From: Verrucomicrobiaceae bacterium
GTDB taxonomy: Bacteria; Verrucomicrobiota; Verrucomicrobiia; Verrucomicrobiales; Verrucomicrobiaceae
Direction: 5' to 3'
DNA length: 58,773 bases
NCBI GenBank assembly: GCA_027486585.1
Contig: JAIXOU010000083.1
Span: 1-58,773, forward strand
Made by a program: the position numbers and the translations under genes. Each line of letters begins with the position of its first letter. Within the stretch, counting starts at the first letter, position 1. This document shows positions 34,358 to 42,671 of the stretch, one piece after another. The notes below the pieces were generated by a model. The model ran no database searches, was not told the origin of the DNA, and was given only the letters and a program-made list of their open reading frames with translations.

Positions 34358-35302
34358 TTAGCGCACCATGACCCAGAGAGTGCTGGAGCCGTGGCCTGCG
34401 GGGAAATCGACCGGGGGCAGGGAACGCGGGTAGTCGGCGGTGCGGCGTTTGCCTTTGACGCAGAGTCGGGCCATGTGCTCAAGGGCGACTGGGTTGAGCT
34501 TGGTGCAGTTGGTGGACAGGAGGATGGCGCACTTGGGCATGGCCACTTCCAGCGCTGCGCAGAGGAGATCCTCAAAATGCTGCTCGACCTGCCAACGGCG
34601 GCCGTTGTTCCCGCGTGAAAAAGTCGGCGGATCCAGAATGATGAGGTCAAAGCGCTCGCCCTTGCTGTCGAACTTGGGCAGTAATTCCAGGGTGTCATCG
34701 GCAATGAAGCGATGGCCTTTGTCGGCGATGCCATTGAGGGCAAAGTTCTCTTTCCCGCGATCCAGGGATTTGCGCGACAAGTCCACGCTGACGGTCTCTG
34801 CACCCGCGAGGGCACCGACCACGCTGAAGCTGCAGGTGTAGGCAAAGGTATTGAGCACGCGTTTCGGTTTCAGAGCCCGCACGCGGGCCCGGTTCTGGCG
34901 TTGATCGAGAAACAGGCCATGGCTGTAGCCGGCGGCAAAGTCCAAGCCGTAGCGAACGCCAGACTCGGTGACCACAGTGGTCAGGGGCAGGGTGACATCG
35001 CCGCTGTGCAGCACGGGGCAGATCCGTTCATCATTCTTGAGAGGTAGAAAGCGGGTGAAGATGCGGTTCGGCGTCCAACCGGACTCTGCGGACCAGGCTT
35101 CCAGACCGGCGATGAGCTCCCGCAGAGCCTGATCGTTTTTATGCGAGATCATGGCGTCATCTCCGAGCCGCTCTGCCCAGCCGCCAGCGCCTGAGGCGAG
35201 TCGATGGGCTGTGGTGCCAGCCTCCTCAAAGGTCTTGCGATGCGTCGGCGAGATCCAAGTCGCAGGAAGTACGGGCGTTCGGGGGGCAGGGAAAGGGTTC
35301 AC
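34358..35302 (-). CDS. RlmI-like class I SAM-dependent RNA methyltransferase
   Basis: 314 residues from ATG 35302. The Rossmann SAM-binding region is VLNTFAYTCSFSVVGALAGA, then VSVDLSRKSLDRGKENFALN, and the catalytic-type motif is FDLIILDPPTFSR. This is the arrangement of 23S rRNA methyltransferases of the RlmI/RlmK group. The N-terminal half replaces the usual PUA domain with a shorter lead-in, so the exact target nucleotide is uncertain. Its 3' end abuts the msrQ-derived relic, and its TAA comes from that shared sequence. Confidence 0.82.
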   Translation of the reverse strand: MNPFPAPRTPVLPATWISPTHRKTFEEAGTTAHRLASGAGGWAERLGDDAMISHKNDQALRELIAGLEAWSAESGWTPNRIFTRFLPLKNDERICPVLHSGDVTLPLTTVVTESGVRYGLDFAAGYSHGLFLDQRQNRARVRALKPKRVLNTFAYTCSFSVVGALAGAETVSVDLSRKSLDRGKENFALNGIADKGHRFIADDTLELLPKFDSKGERFDLIILDPPTFSRGNNGRRWQVEQHFEDLLCAALEVAMPKCAILLSTNCTKLNPVALEHMARLCVKGKRRTADYPRSLPPVDFPAGHGSSTLWVMVR

Positions 35303-35474
35303 TCGTCAGCCTGTCGCACGATGAGTCATGAATCAATGACGGCTGATTCTTATTCCAGGTGGAGGAATCCCTGCATCAAAGTTGGATTTTGCTTTGCCAA
35401 AACCAGGGTTCCGTGATTTGACAGATCCCGCCACGCTGATTTCATGCGCTCGCAGTCCCGTTGAATCGCCCACC

Positions 35475-35675
35475 ATGAGGAGTCAAAAAATATCCAATCG
35501 CTCACCGCGCCCCTTCAAGAATCAAAGCTCGACCAAGGGCTGGGGTGGTGGAGGCGGTGGCTTCATTCCTGGCGGCAAGAAGCAGCCTCCGGTGCTGAAG
35601 CTGAAGCCCAAGCCAAGTGAGACGGATGCGGCAAGACCCAGTGAATCAGGCGCGGCTGAATCCGGGGAGTCTTAA
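35475..35675 (+). CDS. small basic glycine-rich protein
   Basis: 66 residues from ATG 35475: a Lys/Arg/Ser N-terminus, a WGGGGGGFIPGGKKQPP core, a KLKPKPSE linker and an acidic Ala/Ser/Glu tail. No family recognised. Clear domain-like zoning and third-base bias make translation plausible. It stands alone on the + strand between the methyltransferase and actP; the in-frame ATG at 35382 gives a less compositionally consistent N-terminus. Confidence 0.4.
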   Translation: MRSQKISNRSPRPFKNQSSTKGWGGGGGGFIPGGKKQPPVLKLKPKPSETDAARPSESGAAESGES

Positions 35676-35720
35676 CGTAGAAACAGGGAATGGCTGACCA
35701 CTGTTTTGAGTTTCTGGTAG

Positions 35721-35848
35721 TTCAATAGGCCGTGAGTTAAAACAGCCTCTTGGTCACGCGGGATGTTGATCACAGGATTGACAAGAAAACAGGATTCACA
35801 GGAATGGATTCTGACCTGTCAATCGTGATCATCCTGTCCTCCTGTAAC
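35721..35848. repeat. 223-bp repeat family, shorter unit 3
   Basis: TTCAATAGGCCGTGAGTTAA, then GATCACAGGATTGACAAGAA and CATCCTGTCCTCCTGTAACA, collinear with the middle of units 1 and 2. It lacks the outer parts, so it is a separate, truncated insertion 1.6 kb away. Confidence 0.85.
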
Positions 35849-35919
35849 AGGTGGTCTTTGGGTGCTTTGCGGTCCATGGTTCGTTCGACCAGAGTCGTAG
35901 CATCACCAAACCTGATATC

Positions 35920-35944
35920 GCGGTTTCCCGGTTAGGGAAACCGC
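35920..35944 (-). terminator. actP terminator hairpin
   Basis: GCGGTTTCCC and GGGAAACCGC form a perfect ten-base stem with loop GGTTA, 15 bases beyond the actP stop. There is no T-run, so it may act with Rho or stabilise the 3' end. Confidence 0.6.
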
Positions 35945-35959
35945 CTGCGGGACCGCTGA

Positions 35960-37534
35960 TCAATGCGAGGTGGCTTTTTCAGCGCCCAAGCCTGTGTGAG
36001 CACGGACGGTGAGCTCGGCAAACTTGGCCTCGGCCTCAGGGTCGCGAGGCGTCAGGATGGTGCCGAGATAACCTGCCAGGAAACCCAGCGGGATGCTGAC
36101 GATGCCGGGGTTTTCCAAGGGGAAGAGAGCTCCGGCTTTGCCAAAGATACCGTTCGGGCTGATCAAGATGAGGCCGATGGCGGAAATCAAACCGGTGGCG
36201 AGACTGGCAACGGCACCCGAGGTGTTGAAGCGCTTCCAAAAGACGCTGAAGATGATGACCGGTAGATTGGCACTGGCCGCAACGGCAAAGGCGAGGCCGA
36301 CGAGGAAGGCGGCATTGACGCCTGGGCCAAGGAAGATGGCGAGACCAATGCTGACCGCTCCCACGACAAAAGCAGTGATGCGGGCGACTTTGATTTCCTG
36401 ACCTGGACGGTTTTCTTTGCCGTGATGGAGGACGTTTGAATAGAAGTCATGCGCAAACGAGGCCGAAGCACTCATGGTGAGTCCGGCGACAACGGCAAGG
36501 ATGGTGGCAAAAGCCACGGCGCTGATGAAGGCAAAGAACAGCTCGCCGCCAAGTTCCTGAGCAAGGAAGGGAGCGACCATGTTGGGATTGGGCTTACCCT
36601 CTGCTGTCATGATGAGGGCTTTTTTCAGAATGGTGGCAGCGCCAAATCCGAAGAAGGTGGTCATGATGTAAAAGACACCGATGATGGCCATGGCCCAAAC
36701 CACGGAAGAGCGGGCTGTTTTAGCATCAGGCACGGTGTAGAAGCGCACGAGGATGTGTGGAAGACCGGCTGTGCCAAGCACTAAACCCAGGCCCAGAGAA
36801 ACGAGATCCAGAGGACCCCAGGGACCTGCTGCGGCGACGCCGAATTTGAGTCCGGGTTCCAAGAGGTTTTTGGGTTCGGCAGTGCCAGCAAAGTCAGCTT
36901 TGGAGACTGAATTGAAGAAGGTCGTGAAGCTGAAGTCGTGGTATTTCAGGACGAGGAAGCTGAGCAGGAGCGCACCAGCGATGAGCAGGAGGGCCTTGAT
37001 GATCTGCACCCAGGTGGTGGCAAGCATGCCGCCAAAGACCACATACACGAGCATGAGCACGCCAACGCCAATCACGGCAGGTTCGAAGTCGATGCCGATG
37101 AGGCCTTTGATGATGCTGCCTGCACCGACCATCTGGGCGATCATGTAAAAGGTGGAAACCGTAAGCGTGCTGAGCGACGCCATGGCACGCACGGGGCGGG
37201 GTTTCAAGCGATAGGCCAGAAGATCGGCCATGGTGTATTTACCCGCATTTCTCAGCGGCTCTGCAACGATGAGCAGGACGGTGATGTAGGCGACGAGGAA
37301 GCCCACGGAATACATGAAGCCGTCGTACCCATAAAAACAAATCATGCCCGAGATGCCGAGGAATGAGGCCGCGCTCATGTAGTCGCCCGCGACGGCTAGG
37401 CCATTCTGCCAGCCTGTGATGTTACGACCGGCGGCGAAGTAGGCGCTGGCGCCTGTGTTACGCTTAGCGGCCCAAAAGGTGATGAGCAACGTGAAGGCCA
37501 CGAAGCCGAGGAACATGATGAGAGAGATGGACAT
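35960..37534 (-). CDS. actP: ActP-type cation/acetate symporter
   Basis: 524 residues, with 13-14 membrane helices of the sodium:solute symporter family. Signature stretches include ASAYFAAGRNITGWQNGLAV, GDYMSAASFLGISGM, YTMADLLAYRL and LGTAGLPHILVRFYTV, all typical of acetate permease ActP. It imports acetate and related short monocarboxylates across the inner membrane. The upstream DUF485 gene (36 bases away) is the usual YjcH partner. An acs gene is not in the window. Confidence 0.9.
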   Translation of the reverse strand: MSISLIMFLGFVAFTLLITFWAAKRNTGASAYFAAGRNITGWQNGLAVAGDYMSAASFLGISGMICFYGYDGFMYSVGFLVAYITVLLIVAEPLRNAGKYTMADLLAYRLKPRPVRAMASLSTLTVSTFYMIAQMVGAGSIIKGLIGIDFEPAVIGVGVLMLVYVVFGGMLATTWVQIIKALLLIAGALLLSFLVLKYHDFSFTTFFNSVSKADFAGTAEPKNLLEPGLKFGVAAAGPWGPLDLVSLGLGLVLGTAGLPHILVRFYTVPDAKTARSSVVWAMAIIGVFYIMTTFFGFGAATILKKALIMTAEGKPNPNMVAPFLAQELGGELFFAFISAVAFATILAVVAGLTMSASASFAHDFYSNVLHHGKENRPGQEIKVARITAFVVGAVSIGLAIFLGPGVNAAFLVGLAFAVAASANLPVIIFSVFWKRFNTSGAVASLATGLISAIGLILISPNGIFGKAGALFPLENPGIVSIPLGFLAGYLGTILTPRDPEAEAKFAELTVRAHTGLGAEKATSH

Positions 37535-37570
37535 GAGAGGAAAGGGGAGAGAAAAACGAGGCGTGGTGGA

Positions 37571-37882
37571 TTAGCGCTGATCACTGATGACGCTGGCCGC
37601 CGATTTATCCCAGGCGGTGGCGACACGAACGTACACAAAGGCCATGATCCAAGCCATGAAGAACTGCGACAACGCGAAGACGTAGGCGATGTTCACCTCA
37701 CCCCAGACTTTCTGTTTCATCAGATCGGGGAAGTAACCAACCAGGATCGGCAGGGCCAAGTAATAGGCCATGAAGAAGATCGTGGCACCAATGATGAAGC
37801 GTGCCTTTTTCCTGATGAGGGCACGGAATTCAGGCTTCGCTTCGAGGCGTTCCCAATCGACGGGTGATTTTTGGTCGGACAT
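37571..37882 (-). CDS. DUF485 membrane protein (YjcH-like)
   Basis: 103 residues from ATG 37882; the frame extends to 37936 but the extra residues are Cys/Arg-rich and unlikely. Two membrane helices (FIIGATIFFMAYYLALPILV and IAYVFALSQFFMAWIMAFVYV region) with the DUF485 pattern. It precedes actP in the same direction, the conserved arrangement, and probably supports the transporter. Confidence 0.88.
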   Translation of the reverse strand: MSDQKSPVDWERLEAKPEFRALIRKKARFIIGATIFFMAYYLALPILVGYFPDLMKQKVWGEVNIAYVFALSQFFMAWIMAFVYVRVATAWDKSAASVISDQR

Positions 37883-37968
37883 GAGCGCGGAGGCTAGGGA
37901 GTCAGCACGGGGATGGCAAGCACGGAATGCACACATTCCGAGGATGATCGCAAAAATCTAACCGAAGG

Positions 37969-40311
37969 CTAAGCGACGCGAGTGATGCGCTTCCAGAAGA
38001 AATCAAGCTCACGCGCGAGGACGGTCATGACCTGAGTGGGCTCTGCCGGCAGAATGCCTGCTTCGGATTCTTTGATGATACGCTGCATGGCATAGAGAGT
38101 GGCCACGTTTCCGGTATCGAGATGGACGGCATCGGTGATGCCAGCGAGTGGCTCGGCGATGGTGTGGCTGTTGAGCAGATTCTGCCAAGCAAACTGATCG
38201 CGCTCTGTTTTGAAGGTGACGAGTTTCAGCTTGGTCGGTTGGGTGCCCTCACGCTCCGCTTGCGCGGCGAGGTCGGTTAGACGGCCTGCGGCAAAGCCAC
38301 TCAGAGTCCGCCAATAGGCAGCATCGGAGAAAGTGGTGAGTCCAAAGAGAATCTCAACCCCTTGCAGTGCCCAATACATGGCATAGCGCCCTGTTAACCC
38401 AGGTAGTTCATGCTCGCTAAATCTAACGAGTGGAAATCTGCGGCCTGCCAGACGAATGAGTTCGGCGAGTTTGGCATGGTCCAGCGGCTGCATAGCGACC
38501 TCTTGATTCAGCTGCTGTCTCAACGATTGAAACCGCTGTTGCAGGAGGTCGGTTTCTTTGGGTGCAGGATTCTCTACGATAGGAGCTGCCTGAACAAGGG
38601 CACTTGGAGCCGGTGTGCTGACTTTCTCAGTTGCCTCGGCGAGTTTGAAGGGGCTGGCAGCAATCGTTGTGGCAGCGATCGTGGATCCTGGTTTCCGCAG
38701 TCTAGCCAGCATCTCACGCAGTTTAACAAAAGCATCGGCTGAGGGAGCTGAGCCTTGAGGTTGCACGTTGGTGATTCCAGGAGTGCTATTCCATTGGTCG
38801 CTGCCAACATCATCCTCATCGTCGTCCTTGAGCAGTGTGCTGTCTGAGTTCAAAATCTCAGTCTCGATTTTGGGAGGAAGTTCAGGTGGGGAGACGATAT
38901 CCGCTGGTTCATCCTGAGGGATCGCTGGTCGTGGCTCGGACAAGCTTTCGGCCATCAATTGCACTTCACTCTGAGTGTCAGTATCAAACAGTGTGGGCAG
39001 GATGGTGCACTCAGTTAAGCTAGGGGGCTGCTGCGATAAGGTCTCGGTTTTAAGTGGGATGATACCCAAGTCACTTTCGCTAATCTGAGTGTTTTTTAGA
39101 GCCGGAAGGATCTCGGAGATCTCGTTCTCAGTGGAGGGTGGTGCCGTCTGGAAGATTTCCCACTGGCGCGCGCAATGGCGCAGGAACGCGCGCGCTGAAA
39201 CTGAGCCAATAGGACGTCCCAGGAAATGGCGGTTGACGCTGACAAAGGCTTCGAATTCGAATTGCCTTTCGGCGCTTAGCCCAGCTTTTTGTAATCGTAA
39301 GCGCAATAATGAGGCTGCATCATTTTCAGTTAGACCACGCAGGAGAACCTGACTGCTGGTGAGGCGGTCTTCCAGGGCACTCGGTAGGTGATGTCCGAAG
39401 GTGGCCTGCCAGACGTCTTGGTTTAAGCTTAAGAGCACATGGACTTGATGAAAGTCCACGAGGTCCATGAGTAGTGTGGCGATGTCCACACCTGCCTGTG
39501 CGTTGCGGTAAAACCCGTCTAAATGATCCACTAAAAGGACGACGGGTCGCCAGATGGCTAGGAGACGCAGCCAAGCTGGTATGCCGGTATCTTTGTCGCC
39601 TGCGCAAAGCGCCTGCATGTCTGCTAAGCCTGCATGACCACCGTCTAAGCTTTGCTCTAAAAGAGCGCCTAACCAAGCATCCAGAGTGGCCACTTGTAGA
39701 GGAAGTTCCTTCGAAGCTAAGATGGCAAGCGCGCCGCGTAGGCTTTCACGGTTTTTGCTGATCCATTCTCCGATCATGCGTGCCTTGCCGGCAGGCTCAA
39801 AAATGGCCTCTACAGGCCCCGCCAATACGCCGAGCGCCTGAGCTGGATTGGCACAGGGAAGTTGGCCACCTTGAATCAGCCGATGCATGAGAGTGGCGAC
39901 AATGTGCCCGCTGGATTCCCTCAAGCGTGACCAACCAGGAATCTCTGAGTTAGCTTGATGAAGAGACTCGAGACCGCGACGGTTGAGTGTCGTTAATGTC
40001 AATGCGTCACCAGAACGGAAAGCCAAAGGCACCATGATGGCCTGATCGGCAGCAGCAGCTGCCACCCGCCCTAACAGGTGAGTTTTTCCATAACCAGCAC
40101 GAGGTGCCGTGAGCATAATTAGCGGGCCTCCTGACTTCACTCCTACGCCTTCGATCAATTGGTCTAAGACTTCAGCATTGAGTCCTTCCACAGAGCCATC
40201 CATATCCCAGGGGGTGCGGCACACGCTGTTGTGGAATGGATTCTCAATCTCCTGTTTAGAAGAGTGAGCGTCCACCAGGGTGGTGTGGGGTGAATGGTCG
40301 GTATTGGCCAC
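37969..40311 (-). CDS. orphan P-loop ATPase of unknown function
   Basis: 780 residues. The P-loop is TAPRAGYGKTHLL (Lys76), where the usual first glycine is proline; Walker B is VVLLVDHLDGF (Asp262). Helical AAA/STAND-like sequence follows to about 385 (arginine-rich LEDRLTSSQVLLRGLTEND). A low-complexity Ser/Pro/Glu linker spans about 390-580, and a C-terminal helical domain about 590-780 contains LAELIRLAGRRFPLV and a segment about querying arrays of hydrophobic helices. No signal or membrane helix. Not a named family to me. It precedes the DUF485-actP pair by 86 bases and has a large inverted repeat before its start. Confidence 0.6.
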   Translation of the reverse strand: MANTDHSPHTTLVDAHSSKQEIENPFHNSVCRTPWDMDGSVEGLNAEVLDQLIEGVGVKSGGPLIMLTAPRAGYGKTHLLGRVAAAAADQAIMVPLAFRSGDALTLTTLNRRGLESLHQANSEIPGWSRLRESSGHIVATLMHRLIQGGQLPCANPAQALGVLAGPVEAIFEPAGKARMIGEWISKNRESLRGALAILASKELPLQVATLDAWLGALLEQSLDGGHAGLADMQALCAGDKDTGIPAWLRLLAIWRPVVLLVDHLDGFYRNAQAGVDIATLLMDLVDFHQVHVLLSLNQDVWQATFGHHLPSALEDRLTSSQVLLRGLTENDAASLLRLRLQKAGLSAERQFEFEAFVSVNRHFLGRPIGSVSARAFLRHCARQWEIFQTAPPSTENEISEILPALKNTQISESDLGIIPLKTETLSQQPPSLTECTILPTLFDTDTQSEVQLMAESLSEPRPAIPQDEPADIVSPPELPPKIETEILNSDSTLLKDDDEDDVGSDQWNSTPGITNVQPQGSAPSADAFVKLREMLARLRKPGSTIAATTIAASPFKLAEATEKVSTPAPSALVQAAPIVENPAPKETDLLQQRFQSLRQQLNQEVAMQPLDHAKLAELIRLAGRRFPLVRFSEHELPGLTGRYAMYWALQGVEILFGLTTFSDAAYWRTLSGFAAGRLTDLAAQAEREGTQPTKLKLVTFKTERDQFAWQNLLNSHTIAEPLAGITDAVHLDTGNVATLYAMQRIIKESEAGILPAEPTQVMTVLARELDFFWKRITRVA

Positions 40312-40351
40312 TGTTAGGAAATTGGTTTTTCTGCAATACAGAATTAACTAT

Positions 40352-40413
40352 TGAAAATATTGCGAGCGCTTAAAAATTAAAGCAGGGATTTTAATTATCT
40401 GCGAATATTTTCA
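40352..40413. promoter_or_regulatory. 62-bp AT-rich inverted repeat upstream of the P-loop ATPase
   Basis: TGAAAATATT (40352-40361) and AATATTTTCA (40404-40413) are perfect arms; inside them TTAAAAATTAA and TTTTAATTA also pair. It begins 41 bases before the ATPase start on the minus strand. It could be an operator, a UTR structure or a miniature mobile element. Confidence 0.5.
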
Positions 40414-40443
40414 CTTTCGTGCGCCTTGGATTATCGAATTTGA

Positions 40444-40474
40444 TAAAAATGCAGGCTGTTTTTGGTTTGCCTGC
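40444..40474 (-). terminator. intrinsic terminator of the DUF4870-DUF4282 pair
   Basis: On the minus strand GCAGGC-N12-GCCTGC is followed by ATTTTTATC. It is 150 bases beyond the DUF4282 stop. The stem is GC-rich and short with a real T-run, so it reads as a rho-independent terminator. Confidence 0.55.
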
Positions 40475-40623
40475 CGCCTAGAGGGACAAGCTAATGGCTG
40501 CTGCCAAAGGGCAAGATATAGAGAGCAACAGCCCTTCGATTTGATGGTGCTTTTCCACGACTAGCCAGAAGCGTTAATTTCGGGCGATGCAGGTGATAGG
40601 CAATTCTGACATCCTTGCAGAGG

Positions 40624-40947
40624 TCACTGATTCTTTAGCTTTTCGGCGATTTGAAAAATAGCCAAGATGACTTCCATCACGACGCGGGCGCAAAGGATGT
40701 AGATGAGGAAGGCGACAGGTCCCGTAACAAAGGTGAATACGCCATTTAGAAGACCGCTTCCAAAGCCGCTGAACATCCATGTGACCGTCGCCAGGGTTGC
40801 AGCCAGCAGGCTCAAAGCATAAAGGACTCGAATGAGTCGTGGGGTCACGAAATGCTGAAAGGAGAAGTCTAGGACTAGATCCATGACTGCGCGCATCTCT
40901 GACCATAGGTTAGATGACTGCTGAGGAGAAGGTTCGTTTTGATTCAT
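40624..40947 (-). CDS. DUF4282 membrane protein
   Basis: 107 residues. The FSFQHFVTPRLIRVLYAL start and two hydrophobic helices (LSLLAATLATVTWMF and FVTGPVAFLIYILCARVVME) match DUF4282. Function unknown. It begins one base after the DUF4870 stop, so the two are co-transcribed. Confidence 0.82.
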   Translation of the reverse strand: MNQNEPSPQQSSNLWSEMRAVMDLVLDFSFQHFVTPRLIRVLYALSLLAATLATVTWMFSGFGSGLLNGVFTFVTGPVAFLIYILCARVVMEVILAIFQIAEKLKNQ

Positions 40948-40948
40948 T

Positions 40949-41356
40949 CTATTTGATCAAACGAAGGCTAAAGGGGTAGCGGTAGGGCTTTCCATCATTG
41001 GCTTGGATAGCGCCAATGATCATGAAAATGAGGCTGGCGAGGCAGGCGATAAAGGCGATCACGATCGGAATGATCAGCCAAAAGGTCATGAAGCAGGCAA
41101 ATATCAGGAGACTGAGAGTGATTTGAAAATTCAGAACTTCTTTACCTTGGTCGTTTAAAAACGGCAGTTCATCTTTTTTGATCAGCCAAAGGACCAGCGG
41201 CGCTACGATGTTAATAACGGGAACGGCAGGTAGGAGGAAACCTGTAAGTGGCAGTAAATGGGAGGCCATCGCCCAGGTGCGTGCTTCCTTGGAGGGCTCT
41301 GTCTCAGGGATTTGAGTGGATCCTTGAGTGGAGGGAGGCTGCGGTATGTTTTCCAT
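40949..41356 (-). CDS. DUF4870 membrane protein
   Basis: 135 residues from ATG 41356. A Pro/Ser/Glu-rich cytoplasmic N-terminus (1-32) precedes the DUF4870 (Tic20-like) core: ASHLLPLTGFLLPAVPVINI, NDQGKEVLNFQITLSLL and a final hydrophobic helix. These small proteins are widespread and uncharacterised. It is first in a two-gene unit with the DUF4282 protein and diverges from the Pro-rich protein gene. Confidence 0.82.
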   Translation of the reverse strand: MENIPQPPSTQGSTQIPETEPSKEARTWAMASHLLPLTGFLLPAVPVINIVAPLVLWLIKKDELPFLNDQGKEVLNFQITLSLLIFACFMTFWLIIPIVIAFIACLASLIFMIIGAIQANDGKPYRYPFSLRLIK

Positions 41357-41480
41357 AACGATTAGCAAGTTGTCCCATAAAAATGAGCGAAGCAACGCAT
41401 ATATGGAGAAAGGGATTGACGCTAAATGGTGATTCCCGCTAAATAGAGATTATTCCACGAATTAATTTCCCCCACCTGAC

Positions 41481-42500
41481 ATGAGCGATTCCGAAAACCA
41501 GCCGACACCACCACCACCGAGCACTCCAAAGACATCAGCCGTGCCGTTGAAAAAGGAAACTGTGCGCATCACCTTGCGCGCTCGTCCAGGTGAAGGTGCT
41601 ACTCAGCCTCGCGAGGCAACATCGCCAGTGAATCCAGTGACTTCTGGCGTTACCATTGCCCCGAAAAGAGCCACGGCTCCTATCCAATTGCCTTCAGCCC
41701 CCCTTCCACCGCCAGCAGCCAAGGCTGCGACCTCTCCCGTGAAGCTGCCACCGGCTCCTTCTTCAATGATGCCACCAGCACCCTCACTGCCGGTGCCTCC
41801 TTCTGTAGTTCGTCCGCCCGCGCCTTCAGCTCCGTCTGCACCGCCGCCGCCCGCAGCAACCATCCCAATGGCCCGCCCTACGGCACCTATGGCTCCTGGC
41901 GCGCCACGTCCGCCTACACCGACCGCTCCTGGCGCGCCCCCGGTCGCTAGTGCTCCTCGTCCTGTGGCTCCACCAGCAGCTCCTGGCGGTGCCCCGCGCC
42001 CGATGGCTCCAGTGGCCCCTGGTGCTCCGCCTAAAGTCGAAACTGGTGCCATGACCGCACCGCTGGCAAAGACCATGCCTGTCCGTCCGGCAGCGCCGCG
42101 TGCTCCTGGGACTGGCACTGGCCCAATGGTTTCCGCACCTGGTGGTGCTCCAGGCCTGCCTAAAGCAACCGTCAAGCTTCAGCAGACACAGCCAATGGCT
42201 CGTCCAAGTGTTTCTGCTCCTCCAAGCGCACCGGTGAAGCGCACGGCTAATCAGGACGCTGAGCAATTCTACAATGAGGAGAAGGATCCAGAAGAGGGAT
42301 TGGTACCTCTTTCCGTTGTCTGCTTCCTTCTGTCCGCCGTTTTGCTAGTCGTCCAGATGTTTGGCAGTGATCGTATCTCGACGAGTGATGATTCCCCGAT
42401 CATGGTGCCAGCTCCTGTGCCTGTGAAGTGGGAGACTCGTAATGAGGATCGCACATGGACAAATGGCTTCAATCGTGCCCTTCCTGACATTCCACAGTAA
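41481..42500 (+). CDS. proline-rich single-span membrane protein
   Basis: 339 residues. About 230 residues of Pro/Ala/Gly-rich low complexity (motifs such as APGAPRPPTPTAPGAPP) precede an acidic patch (YNEEKDPEEG), one membrane helix (LVPLSVVCFLLSAVLLVVQM, about 277-296) and a short tail with WETRNEDRTWTNGF. By topology the Pro-rich part would be cytoplasmic if the N-terminus stays inside. No family recognised. A tiny hydrophobic frame follows closely. Confidence 0.65.
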   Translation: MSDSENQPTPPPPSTPKTSAVPLKKETVRITLRARPGEGATQPREATSPVNPVTSGVTIAPKRATAPIQLPSAPLPPPAAKAATSPVKLPPAPSSMMPPAPSLPVPPSVVRPPAPSAPSAPPPPAATIPMARPTAPMAPGAPRPPTPTAPGAPPVASAPRPVAPPAAPGGAPRPMAPVAPGAPPKVETGAMTAPLAKTMPVRPAAPRAPGTGTGPMVSAPGGAPGLPKATVKLQQTQPMARPSVSAPPSAPVKRTANQDAEQFYNEEKDPEEGLVPLSVVCFLLSAVLLVVQMFGSDRISTSDDSPIMVPAPVPVKWETRNEDRTWTNGFNRALPDIPQ

Positions 42501-42547
42501 TTGATTCTGATTGATACAGAATAGATTAAACAGACTTTTTGACTCCT

Positions 42548-42634
42548 ATGCCAATCGCCCTTCTTGTTTTCCTTCTTGCAGCAGCTGCGCTAGCCCTGAA
42601 CTTCATCACCAAAAGTGGTGGAGCGGGTTTGTAA
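42548..42634 (+). CDS. tiny hydrophobic membrane peptide
   Basis: 28 residues: one hydrophobic helix MPIALLVFLLAAAALALNF and the tail ITKSGGAGL. It lies 47 bases after the Pro-rich protein and 37 before the PfkB gene, on the same strand. No Shine-Dalgarno sequence is visible, but few genes here have one. Real single-helix peptides look like this; chance frames of this length are also common. Confidence 0.45.
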   Translation: MPIALLVFLLAAAALALNFITKSGGAGL

Positions 42635-42671
42635 AACCAGCTGTTCAATGATCTAACGGTCAGCTCGCTGA

